Below are positions 1-6,153 of a DNA stretch of 6,172 bases, in pieces. Position numbers and translations under genes: made by a program. The stretch spans positions 1 to 6,172 of the forward strand of contig JAUZOB010000203.1 in assembly GCA_030706665.1 (NCBI GenBank). Direction: 5' to 3'. Numbering within the stretch: the stretch's first letter is position 1; every line of letters starts with the position of its first letter. The notes beneath the pieces were generated by a model. It searched no databases, was not told where the DNA came from, and saw nothing but the letters and a program-made list of their open reading frames with translations. This stretch comes from Bacteroidota bacterium. GTDB taxonomy: Bacteria > Bacteroidota > Bacteroidia > Bacteroidales > Prolixibacteraceae.

Positions 1-659
1 GGAATGAGCCTGTATTTGGTCTTAAAAGTGTATTCAATATAACCATTCAACTCGTGTTTTAAAGTTGTGTCTTCTAACGAAGTCCTTATCAACTTAAGAA
101 TTATTAAAACTCCAATCGGAATAAGACTCCACAAAGATCCAAAAAGAAATGGAAAACCAATATATTGGATAATCATTCCCAAATATCCAGGGTGCCGAAC
201 AATTTTATACAAACCTGATTCACATACAGTGTGACCTCTGTCAGTCTGTACCCTTACAGTACTGGAAAAAAATTTGTTTTGTTTTTGAGCAAAGAGAAAA
301 ATAAGTTGTCCTAAAATGTTTAGAACTATTCCTAAAGCATACAATCCCCAATGAAACTCCGGTGACCAATGAAAACGGCCGGAGTCCAAACCAACCACGA
401 CATACATTGCCAGGGTTGTCAGAAATGATAATCCTAAAATCATTTTGTCCCATTTTTTTACACCTTCGCCTGGTTTTGAGCGCTCCTCCATCAGGGCATT
501 ATCTAACCGTAGGACAGTGTAATTTAAAATCAGCATTACAACACCGGTTCCGGCATAAACCAATCCTTGCCAGTAACATAGATAACCTGCACTTATGAAT
601 ATTACAGCAAAAAACAGTATTGTACCCAATACTTGTTTAATAAAAAGACTTGTTTTCAT
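1..659 (-). CDS. ICMT/PEMT-type membrane methyltransferase, partial at the window edge
   Basis: This frame is open from the ATG at 659-657 to the left edge (219 codons plus two bases), so only the last few residues and the stop are missing. The protein is hydrophobic with several membrane segments: about residues 10-27, 33-50, 73-91, 105-124 and 162-192. The C-terminal half carries the signature of the isoprenylcysteine carboxyl methyltransferase / phospholipid methyltransferase fold. RHPGYLG (155-161) follows GLYKIV, a conserved acidic pair E196-D197 comes next, and then GY.EY (206-210) and a terminal RLIP (217-220). In this fold these parts form the S-adenosylmethionine and substrate pocket. 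The N-terminal half also fits the bacterial family (RS..GEG.KKWDK, then GLDSGRF.WSP). Bacterial members are mostly uncharacterised, and since bacteria lack prenylated CaaX proteins the substrate is unknown. It is transcribed away from the ATPase gene. The family call is firm; the substrate cannot be told from sequence. Confidence 0.85.
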   Translation of the reverse strand, partial: MKTSLFIKQVLGTILFFAVIFISAGYLCYWQGLVYAGTGVVMLILNYTVLRLDNALMEERSKPGEGVKKWDKMILGLSFLTTLAMYVVVGLDSGRFHWSPEFHWGLYALGIVLNILGQLIFLFAQKQNKFFSSTVRVQTDRGHTVCESGLYKIVRHPGYLGMIIQYIGFPFLFGSLWSLIPIGVLIILKLIRTSLEDTTLKHELNGYIEYTFKTKYRLI

Positions 660-769
660 CCGTATACAATTTTAATTCTTATAGTACAATGGAACTCCCA
701 TGATATTTATTCGCTTTTGAGATACTAAGGATCATGAATATTTCATTGTTCTAATATTGAATGAAAATC

Positions 770-801
770 CAAATTTACATCTGTATTTATTGATAAAAAA
801 G
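770..801 (-). promoter_or_regulatory. Candidate Bacteroidota promoter for the methyltransferase
   Basis: Read on the minus strand, 777-770 is TAAATTTG, a full match to the Bacteroidota -7 consensus TAnnTTTG. About 19 bases further upstream lies a T-run (TTTT) as a weak -33 element in place of TTTG. The predicted transcript start near 763 gives a leader of roughly 100 bases before the ATG at 659. Only the -7 half is strong, so this is a moderate call. Confidence 0.35.
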
Positions 802-842
802 ATCCAGTTTATATATTTATTTGATTAGCCATTTTTTATATA

Positions 843-960
843 ATGTTATTAGCTATAGATAGAAATAGTAAAATCCCATCTAAGCTGGTCATTGAACATA
901 TTGAAGTATTAAACAAAAAGGACACCTTCGAAATAGGAACTTGCTAAAACATTAAAGGTT
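843..960 (+). pseudogene. Relic of a GntR-family regulator (N-terminal winged helix), deleted and frameshifted
   Basis: An ATG at 843 opens a 34-codon frame ending at the TAA at 945-947. Its product begins LAIDRNSKIPS, then VIEHIEVL, and ends FEIGTC. This matches the opening of GntR-type DNA-binding domains: an I-D-x-x-S-x-x-P stretch, an amphipathic helix, and an F/L-x-x-G turn. The next expected elements are LPS.R and then ELA..L.V. ELAKTLKV is present at 937-960, but in the next frame and with the LPS.R block missing. The simplest explanation is a small deletion of about 23 bases near 936-938 that also shifted the frame. The second frame stays open to the TAA at 1135-1137, but I recognise nothing after ELAKTLKV, so the rest of the gene is lost or rearranged. 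The assignment rests on motif order read by eye. The alternative is a chance short frame. Confidence 0.45.
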
Positions 961-1145
961 TTATGTGCGATGTACTTAACCAACCCGGAGCCAAGCCTTT
1001 TCTCTGTATCATTTTTAACATTGTTTCAAACTGTCAGAGGCTTCTATATTTTATTAGTAAAGCATAGTTCTGTATATAAGAAGGCAACGATAACAAGGGA
1101 GGCAACAATACTGTACGAATACTATTCCTTATTTTAATTATTTAA

Positions 1146-1177
1146 CTTGAATTATTCATTTCGAATAATTACATTTG
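1146..1177 (+). promoter_or_regulatory. Promoter of the ATPase gene (-33 CTTG, -7 TACATTTG)
   Basis: TACATTTG at 1170-1177 matches the Bacteroidota -7 consensus TAnnTTTG at every fixed position. CTTG at 1146-1149 matches three of four bases of the -33 TTTG. The spacer is exactly 20 bases, inside the usual 19-21. Transcription would start near 1183-1185, leaving a leader of only about 11-13 bases before the ATG at 1196. This placement is the main reason for rejecting the TTG at 1175 as the start, because that codon lies within the -7 box. Confidence 0.6.
1150..1170. repeat. Perfect inverted repeat filling the -33/-7 spacer, operator candidate
   Basis: AATTATTC (1150-1157) and GAATAATT (1163-1170) are exact reverse complements, separated by the five bases ATTTC. 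The 21-base palindrome runs from just after the -33 element to the first base of the -7 element. A dimeric protein bound there would block RNA polymerase, so a repressor site is the natural reading. No regulator is known from this window. Confidence 0.5.
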
Positions 1178-1195
1178 AATAAAAACAAGAATGTG

Positions 1196-2347
1196 ATGAA
1201 AAAGATTAGGAATCCTTTTGTTACGAGCGGTTATGTTTCTGCTGAATATTTTTGTGATCGGATTAAAGAAAGCAAGGAAGTGATTCGGAAAGTGGCAAAC
1301 GGGAATAATCTTGCCATTATTTCTCCACGAAGGATGGGGAAAACAGGGTTAATTGAGCACTGCTTTCACAACGACGAAATACAGCAATATTACTATACTT
1401 TTTTCATTGACATATATGCAACCGGTAATCTGAATGAATTGGTGTTTAAATTAGGCAAACAGATTTTTGAGACATTGAAGCCGAAGGGGAAGATGTTTGT
1501 GGAAAACTTTTTCTCGGTGATTAGCTCCCTCCGGCCTGCATTCAAGTTAGATTCAATGACCGGGGCTCCTGCATTTGATATTGGCATAGGTGAAATCAAG
1601 GAAGCAGAATTTACGCTGGAAGAAATATTCACTTATCTTGAAACGGCTGCCAAGCCATGCATTGTTGCGATTGACGAATTTCAACAAATTGCTAAATATC
1701 CTGAGAAGAATATTGAAGCCATATTAAGAACTCATATTCAGAAATGTAAGAATACAACATTTATTTTTGCGGGAAGCCAGCAGCATTTGATGCAGAATAT
1801 CTTCTTTTCCAACTCACGTCCGTTTTATCAAAGCGTAAGTCTCTTACCACTGGATGCAATCGCAATGGAAGAATATGTACCGTTTGTAATTAACCTCTTT
1901 GCAAACGATAAGAAGCAGATTTCAGAGGAGCTGGTAAAAAAAGTCTATTGTTTATTTGAAGGACATACCTGGTATCTTCAAAACATTTTCAATGAATTAT
2001 ACTCATTGATGGAAATCAATGAAACATGTAGTCTGGCATTAGTTCAAGAGGCAATTGAAAGTAAAATTGCCTCATACGAACCTATGTTCCAAAGTACTTT
2101 ATATTTTCTATCGGAAAGACAAAAAGAGGTACTTTACGCCATAGCCAAAGATGGAAAAGCTACTGAGGTTACCTCCGGAGGGTTTATTAAAAGACATGGA
2201 TTATTATCTCCAAGCTCTGTACAGGCCTCGATAAAACAGTTATTGGATAAAGAGATTGTCACTTCTAAGAACAATGTTTATCAGGTATATGATCGGTTTT
2301 TCGGTTTATGGCTGTCAAAAGTCTACGGAATTGGTTATGTGATTTAA
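1196..2347 (+). CDS. Stand-alone AAA/STAND-like ATPase with C-terminal winged helix
   Basis: The product is a 383-residue cytosolic P-loop ATPase of the archaeal-type ATPase group (PF01637-like), found in many copies across Bacteroidota. It opens with NPF..SGY...YFCDR (6-22), the family's usual start. SPRRMGKT (43-50) is the Walker A loop with K49 and T50. CIVAIDEFQQ (155-164) is the Walker B strand with D160 and E161. TTFIFAGSQQ (187-196) is the strand expected to carry the sensor residue. From about 306 (SERQKEVLYAIA) to the end is a winged-helix-like domain, with Y.VYDRFFGLWL (362-373) as its typical closing motif. All ATPase motifs look intact and the length is normal. The ATG at 1196 is preferred because it gives the family N-terminus and lies just downstream of the promoter. 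A TTG at 1175 would add seven residues. No partner gene adjoins it. Members are usually annotated only as ATP-binding proteins, and the role is unknown. Confidence 0.88.
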   Translation: MKKIRNPFVTSGYVSAEYFCDRIKESKEVIRKVANGNNLAIISPRRMGKTGLIEHCFHNDEIQQYYYTFFIDIYATGNLNELVFKLGKQIFETLKPKGKMFVENFFSVISSLRPAFKLDSMTGAPAFDIGIGEIKEAEFTLEEIFTYLETAAKPCIVAIDEFQQIAKYPEKNIEAILRTHIQKCKNTTFIFAGSQQHLMQNIFFSNSRPFYQSVSLLPLDAIAMEEYVPFVINLFANDKKQISEELVKKVYCLFEGHTWYLQNIFNELYSLMEINETCSLALVQEAIESKIASYEPMFQSTLYFLSERQKEVLYAIAKDGKATEVTSGGFIKRHGLLSPSSVQASIKQLLDKEIVTSKNNVYQVYDRFFGLWLSKVYGIGYVI

Positions 2348-2380
2348 TCGGCTTGAATCAATATCATTTTAATAATCAAC

Positions 2381-2405
2381 ATTGGGAGCTTTCCCGATAA
2401 TTTTA
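2381..2405 (+). terminator. Weak intrinsic terminator candidate after the ATPase gene
   Basis: ATTGGGA (2381-2387) pairs with TCCCGAT (2392-2398) through six Watson-Crick pairs and one G-T pair, around a four-base loop GCTT. It is followed by AATTTTA. It lies 34 bases after the stop codon. The stem is short and the T-tract poor, so termination may be inefficient. Confidence 0.4.
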
Positions 2406-2512
2406 GCATCAGAATAAACAAACGGAATTATACGACATAGCTAATCATTTATAGGACATCAAAGATTTGTGGTATTACTTCCAGGTTCTTTGCAGAGATA
2501 AAACACTACCGC

Positions 2513-2547
2513 TATTGTTGTATCCCCGGGCACCCCATACAACAATA
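2513..2547. repeat. Inverted repeat with 11-bp arms and a C-rich loop
   Basis: TATTGTTGTAT (2513-2523) and ATACAACAATA (2537-2547) are perfect reverse complements around a 13-base GC-rich centre, CCCCGGGCACCCC. The centre stands out in an AT-rich spacer. No T-tract follows, so this is not a standard terminator. It could be an operator, a hairpin in a longer transcript, or the remnant of a small mobile element. Confidence 0.5.
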
Positions 2548-2564
2548 TAAGTGTTTGTCACTTA
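2548..2564. repeat. Second short inverted repeat directly beside the first
   Basis: TAAGTG (2548-2553) pairs with CACTTA (2559-2564) around TTTGT. It begins at the base after the larger inverted repeat ends, so the two could form tandem hairpins or a composite binding site. It ends about 21 bases before the -33 element proposed for the DUF2231 gene. Confidence 0.35.
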
Positions 2565-2585
2565 AAACAATAGAACAAATTCTTA

Positions 2586-2617
2586 TTTGACTTTTATTTA
2601 TTTTTTTATTATCTTAG
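2586..2617 (+). promoter_or_regulatory. Candidate promoter of the DUF2231-rubrerythrin unit
   Basis: TTTG at 2586-2589 matches the Bacteroidota -33 element. TATCTTAG at 2610-2617 matches the -7 consensus TAnnTTTG at five of six fixed positions. The spacer is 20 bases. Transcription would start near 2623-2625, about 20 bases before the ATG at 2644. The TTG that begins the longest open frame (2587) lies inside the -33 box, which argues against its use. Confidence 0.4.
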
Positions 2618-2643
2618 GTATCTTCACTTTAAACCATAAAAAT

Positions 2644-3072
2644 ATGATTCCTACAAGCCATCTGCACCCCATGTTCGTGCACTTTCCAATAGCATTAGTC
2701 GTTTTCGGCTTTCTTTTCGATTTTGCTTCAATCCTATTCAAAAAAGAAGCATGTCTATCGAAATGTGGATATTATCTTTTATTAACCGGTACTCTCTCTG
2801 CAATTGCAGCGTTACTAACAGGAGCCCTTTTTACTTCTGAGATGTCGGGTTCTGCTGGAGCTGTAAAAGAAACTCATGAATTATTTGCCTGGATAACGGT
2901 AGGAGTCCTAACTGTTACGTCTATTATTCGTATCACTCTAAGATTAAAGCAAAAAGAGAATACTAAATTGAAATGGTTCGTCTTTATTCTTTATTTCATA
3001 GCTACTATTACTGTGAGTATCACCGGATTTTTTGGTGGATCACTTGTATATAATTACATGATACCTCTTTAA
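2644..3072 (+). CDS. DUF2231 four-helix inner-membrane protein
   Basis: The product is a 142-residue integral membrane protein of the DUF2231 family. HPMFVHFPIAL (8-18) is the family's N-terminal signature, with H8 and H13 at the mouth of the first helix. A further histidine, H78 in KETHELFAW, sits just before helix three, and GFFGGSLVYNY (128-138) is the typical glycine-rich close. Predicted helices lie at about 11-31, 42-64, 80-98 and 111-130. Histidines at the helix ends suggest metal or haem binding, but this is inference and the family has no firmly established function. The ATG at 2644 puts the signature at residue 8, as in relatives. The in-frame TTG at 2587 would add a 19-residue AT-rich extension and overlaps the promoter. 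The gene lies 23 bases before the exported rubrerythrin, on the same strand with no terminator between, so the two are probably co-transcribed and may act together in envelope redox chemistry. Confidence 0.8.
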   Translation: MIPTSHLHPMFVHFPIALVVFGFLFDFASILFKKEACLSKCGYYLLLTGTLSAIAALLTGALFTSEMSGSAGAVKETHELFAWITVGVLTVTSIIRITLRLKQKENTKLKWFVFILYFIATITVSITGFFGGSLVYNYMIPL

Positions 3073-3095
3073 TGTAAAACTTAAAACTCACAAAA

Positions 3096-3707
3096 ATGAA
3101 AAGCATTTTATTATTTACATTTATAGGATTACTTGCCTTTACCAGTTGCACCCAGCACAAACCGGTTAAAACAATTGAAAATCTTAAAGCCGGTATTAAA
3201 GGGGAATTAACAGCCAGTGCCAAATATTCCGCTTTTGCTCAGAAAGCAAAAGAAGAAGGCAACAATGCAATTGCCAAACTATTTGAAGCAACATCTAAAG
3301 CCGAAGCTATTCATGCAGCCAATCACAAGAAAGTATTGGAAGAATTAGGAGAAAAGATGGAAGATTTCAAACCTGATTTTGAAGTTAAAACAACAACTGA
3401 AAATCTTCAGGCTGCCATTGAAGGAGAAAGCTATGAGTTTACTACAATGTACCCACAATTTATTGCAGATGCAAAAGCAGAGAAGGTAGAAAAAGCGGAT
3501 AAATCATTCACGTGGGCATTTGATACCGAGAAGAAGCATCAACAATTTTATAGCAAAGCTCTATCGGCTTTAAAAGCAAAGGCTGAAAAATCTTTACCGA
3601 TGGAATATGCTGTTTGTCCTGTTTGTGGAAATACTTATGAGAAAGCAAATATGGACGAAAAATGTGCTTTTTGCCAAACGAGTAAAGACAAATTTATAAT
3701 CATTTAG
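3096..3707 (+). CDS. Rubrerythrin with lipoprotein signal peptide (predicted envelope-anchored)
   Basis: Rubrerythrins reduce hydrogen peroxide at a diiron site fed by a rubredoxin-like iron centre; they are usually cytoplasmic. This 203-residue protein begins with a lipoprotein-type signal: MK, a hydrophobic core to F15, then TSC with C18 as the likely lipidated cysteine. The lipobox (FTSC) is slightly off consensus, with F at -3, but acceptable for Bacteroidota. The four-helix domain (about 25-160) holds the ligand set in order: GE37, E70-x2-H73, E111-x2-E114 and E145-x2-H148. The C-terminus has a complete rubredoxin-like knuckle pair: C174-x2-C177-G and C190-x2-C193, ending KDKF. There is no acidic stretch after C18 of the type that sends lipoproteins to the cell surface, so a periplasm-facing anchor is more likely. 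The gene follows DUF2231 by 23 bases and ends two bases before a strong terminator. The family is clear; export is inferred from the signal. Confidence 0.88.
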   Translation: MKSILLFTFIGLLAFTSCTQHKPVKTIENLKAGIKGELTASAKYSAFAQKAKEEGNNAIAKLFEATSKAEAIHAANHKKVLEELGEKMEDFKPDFEVKTTTENLQAAIEGESYEFTTMYPQFIADAKAEKVEKADKSFTWAFDTEKKHQQFYSKALSALKAKAEKSLPMEYAVCPVCGNTYEKANMDEKCAFCQTSKDKFIII

Positions 3708-3709
3708 CC

Positions 3710-3758
3710 AAATAAGGAAAGCCGTCTTATTTATTTTTTGAGACGGCTTTCCTTATTT
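3710..3758. terminator. Strong bidirectional terminator between convergent genes
   Basis: An 18-bp perfect stem (3710-3727 with 3741-3758; the core pairs GGAAAGCCGTCT with AGACGGCTTTCC) closes a 13-base T-rich loop. The outer stem is AAATAA on the left and TTATTT on the right, so each strand has a T-rich tract at its 3' side. It begins two bases after the rubrerythrin stop and lies 16 bases beyond the stop of the convergent glycosidase gene, so it can serve both. Confidence 0.88.
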
Positions 3759-3774
3759 ACAATGAATTATTATT

Positions 3775-5970
3775 TTAATTCTCAAAGTTGAAAGTAGTGA
3801 TCTTTGCGCGTTCTGTTGTGGAATAAGAATAAATTGCTCCCCGATCATCTTTCCATTCTTCAGTCAGTTTCTCGTGCAACAAATACCCTTTCGGAACATA
3901 AATGTAAATCTTATATTCTGATTTCATCACATTGTATTTCGAAGCATCAACCGTCAGTTTTTTATCTCCTTTGTTGTAAACAGAACGAATTCCTTCAGTT
4001 CCGACAAAAAGGTTCGCATCAGTGCACAAATAAGCCGGAGTAGCAGGGACTTGTCTTAACAACAAAGCTTCAACCGAGTGCTTGGGCATCTCTCCACTCT
4101 TAAATTCTTTATTGAACCTTCCCACGACCGTTTTTTTCCAACAGTCGAAAACCAAGGCATCCCCATTAATTCCGATTTTTTCGAATGAAAATGAACGAGT
4201 CGCAATCGTGTCTGTAAGATTATAAAGCGACACTAAGGTCGTCGGAACAGATGATTGTTTAATCGAAATATAACTAATTGTTGATGAAGGATATTCAAAT
4301 AAGTCTACTGGCTTTGCTGCTTCATTCTGCATCGGAACGATCTCATCGAGCAGATGCAACCGCGAGGGAATCAGTTTATTCATCTCTTCATTTACTAACA
4401 AAATTCCTCCGCTCATGGCTACGGCAGTTGTCCATGCCCGCGCTTCATCGTCAGTCAGCGTACAATTATCCGATGTGGTTTTGTAATCCCTGATCACCAA
4501 CGCATCCGGATCGATTATAAAGGTTCGCTTATGAAAATAGCTCCGTAAATGGGCATTGATAATATTTTGGCTATATATCGGCCAATAGTTTTGATAACCT
4601 TCCCAGATAATATCAGGAGAAATCCGCATGGCATCAAAAATTCCAATATTCTCCCCGATGGGTGACCCGCAGGCTACCAGAAAAATATCTTTCCCTACAG
4701 CTTTACGAATATTCTTCATGGTTTTACGAAATACGCCAACGGCATAATCGTTCGGATAGATAATCAGGTCGTCCGGTACTCCATTTGCACGAACAAGGGA
4801 ACTGTTCAGAAAGTCAAGCTTAAAATACTGGGAATGGTAGTTCTTCACTGCATTCACCATTACATCATGAATTAGTTTTTGCACCTCAGGTTTAGATAAA
4901 TCCAACGAGTAAAAAGCATTGTGTTCCGCGATACCGAATTTCTCGCCTCCCCCAAAACTTTTTATGATCTTTCCGTCATAAAATATATTGTATTCCGGAT
5001 GGTTGGTAAACAAATCCGACTCAGGCTTAAACATGGTGGGCGCATACCACAATCCCATCGTTAGTCCGTAACGATTCATGCTATCGGCCAAAGCTTTCAT
5101 GCCCCAGCTGAAATTCCCTTCTTTGGCTTTCCAGTCCCCCCAGCTTTTACCATGCCAGCCATCATCAATCTGTATTGTATTCAGATTGTATTTCCGATAC
5201 CGATCAGCAATAAACTTTGCGTCATTCAATATCTGTTGCTGACGGATGTTTCCATAGTAAACTGACCAGCTTGACCATCCGCCGGGCACAGGCTTTGATT
5301 TCACCGGATTACGTTTCCCCAGCCATGCAGCATATTGTTCATAAAAAACACTTCCTGCCTGCTGATCATCGATCACGAAGGACTCCAACCGATAATTTTT
5401 ACCGGTCTTAAGAGGTTTGCATTCCATGAAATATCGAAGCGTTACTCTGTCTTTATTGGTTTTGAAAAGAGTAAAGAATCGATTGAAGCTGGTAAAAGCA
5501 ATATTCAAAGACCGACTTGTCCTTGTATTTTTAAACAAGACCAATTCTCGTGAGTTTTCATCATTTTCACTTGGTTTCTGCACATTGGCCCAGGCATTTG
5601 TAACTACACTATTCTGAAAATACAATAGATCAGCCCCTTTAAAATCATTGGCAAATATGAAATTCACATCGATATATTTCAAAGGTTTTGCTTGTTTCCC
5701 GGTCAATGTAATCCCATATTCCCGTCCTAATTTGCCAGGATGCATTTTTACTTTGATTTCTGTATTAAGATCGGCAAACAGATTCTTCTTCGCATCCGGT
5801 TTCAACGCCATTGTATCTTTGGTGCCGTCAGAATATTGCAATTCTATATGGAAACTACGGATTTCAGGGAAAGTCCGGTCATTCGCAACTTGCCCCATCC
5901 CCGATCTGGAAAGAAAACTAAATAAAATTAATAAGAAAATAAAAGTTAATCGTCTCATTCTATCAATCAT
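3775..5970 (-). CDS. Secreted GH36-like alpha-galactosidase (clan GH-D)
   Basis: This 731-residue glycoside hydrolase is expected to release terminal alpha-linked galactose, or a related sugar, by a retaining mechanism in the periplasm or outside the cell. A signal peptide (MRR, hydrophobic core 8-20, cleavage near GMG-Q27) is followed by a beta-sandwich domain to about residue 225. The TIM barrel opens with GGWSSW (230-235). It continues with IQIDDGW (267-272), KLDFL (384-388) with D386 as the likely nucleophile, CGSP (434-437), and RISPD (449-453) with D453 as the likely acid/base. EARAW...SGGILLV (509-526) closes the barrel, and a beta-rich C-terminal domain follows. Both catalytic aspartates are present and the length is normal for the family. 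A second ATG at 5958 (M5) gives a more typical signal peptide and may be the true start. No SusC/SusD or other sugar genes adjoin it here. The exact linkage and sugar are not readable from sequence. Confidence 0.82.
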   Translation of the reverse strand: MIDRMRRLTFIFLLILFSFLSRSGMGQVANDRTFPEIRSFHIELQYSDGTKDTMALKPDAKKNLFADLNTEIKVKMHPGKLGREYGITLTGKQAKPLKYIDVNFIFANDFKGADLLYFQNSVVTNAWANVQKPSENDENSRELVLFKNTRTSRSLNIAFTSFNRFFTLFKTNKDRVTLRYFMECKPLKTGKNYRLESFVIDDQQAGSVFYEQYAAWLGKRNPVKSKPVPGGWSSWSVYYGNIRQQQILNDAKFIADRYRKYNLNTIQIDDGWHGKSWGDWKAKEGNFSWGMKALADSMNRYGLTMGLWYAPTMFKPESDLFTNHPEYNIFYDGKIIKSFGGGEKFGIAEHNAFYSLDLSKPEVQKLIHDVMVNAVKNYHSQYFKLDFLNSSLVRANGVPDDLIIYPNDYAVGVFRKTMKNIRKAVGKDIFLVACGSPIGENIGIFDAMRISPDIIWEGYQNYWPIYSQNIINAHLRSYFHKRTFIIDPDALVIRDYKTTSDNCTLTDDEARAWTTAVAMSGGILLVNEEMNKLIPSRLHLLDEIVPMQNEAAKPVDLFEYPSSTISYISIKQSSVPTTLVSLYNLTDTIATRSFSFEKIGINGDALVFDCWKKTVVGRFNKEFKSGEMPKHSVEALLLRQVPATPAYLCTDANLFVGTEGIRSVYNKGDKKLTVDASKYNVMKSEYKIYIYVPKGYLLHEKLTEEWKDDRGAIYSYSTTERAKITTFNFEN

Positions 5971-6078
5971 TTTAAATATCTATCATTCAGTATTTTCAGA
6001 CAAACAAATTGATTCTCGGAAAGAAAAATCATGGGTTATTCATCTTGCCTTGCACTAATATCTCCCATAGGTAAAACA

Positions 6079-6105
6079 CTTTTTCCCTAAAAAAGGGTGA
6101 AAAAG
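6079..6105. repeat. Imperfect hairpin upstream of the glycosidase gene
   Basis: CTTTTTCCCT (6079-6088) pairs with AGGG (6094-6097) and AAAAAG (6100-6105), leaving a two-base TG bulge around an AAAAA loop. It lies about 110 bases before the glycosidase start. Read on the minus strand it is not followed by a T-tract. It may be a binding site, the end of an upstream transcript, or incidental. Confidence 0.25.
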
Positions 6106-6140
6106 AATAGCTATCATAAATTAACAGTTTCAGTTTAACA

Positions 6141-6153
6141 AACAATAATTGTT
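6141..6153. repeat. 13-base palindrome near the right edge, operator candidate
   Basis: AACAAT (6141-6146) and ATTGTT (6148-6153) are perfect reverse complements around a single A. It lies about 170 bases upstream of the glycosidase start. The size suits a dimeric repressor, but AT-rich spacers produce such palindromes by chance. Confidence 0.25.

Larger units (their letters stand above)
661..1195. other. Intergenic spacer between two divergent genes
   Basis: These 535 bases separate the methyltransferase from the ATPase. Apart from the minus-strand promoter candidate (770-801), the GntR-like relic (843-960) and the ATPase promoter with its palindrome (1146-1177), I see no gene. The stretch 961-1137 is an open frame continuing from the relic but has no recognisable motif. 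There is no tRNA-like cloverleaf, and no insertion-sequence ends or tandem repeats were seen. Confidence 0.6.

Noticed and set aside
241..598. Open frames on both strands within 241-598 (70 and 78 codons)
   Set aside because: They overlap the minus-strand methyltransferase in other frames and have no recognisable motif. The true frame shows clear family signatures throughout.
961..1137. Open plus-strand frame continuing after the GntR-like relic
   Set aside because: It stays open for about 59 codons but has no recognisable domain and no start of its own, so it is mentioned only as possible relic sequence and not called a gene.
1175..1195. TTG start that would extend the ATPase by seven residues
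   Set aside because: The codon lies inside the -7 box TACATTTG, upstream of the predicted transcript start. The ATG at 1196 gives the usual family N-terminus.
1393..1632. 79-codon minus-strand frame inside the ATPase gene
   Set aside because: Antisense shadow of a well-supported coding sequence, with no motif or start context.
2587..2643. TTG start that would add 19 residues to the DUF2231 protein
   Set aside because: The codon overlaps the proposed -33 element, and the added residues come from a T-rich tract not seen in the family. The ATG at 2644 places HPMFVHFP at its usual position.
3020..3223. 67-codon minus-strand frame spanning the DUF2231-rubrerythrin junction
   Set aside because: Antisense to two supported genes, with no recognisable domain.
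5648..6058. 136-codon plus-strand frame opposite the N-terminal part of the glycosidase
   Set aside because: The product is compositionally mixed with no motif, and it is antisense to the signal peptide and beta-sandwich region of a clear gene. The other plus-strand frames in 3804-5925 were rejected for the same reason.
5971..6061. Promoter for the glycosidase gene
   Set aside because: Several TTTG tracts occur on the minus strand, but none is paired with a good TAnnTTTG at 19-21 bases, so no site could be supported.
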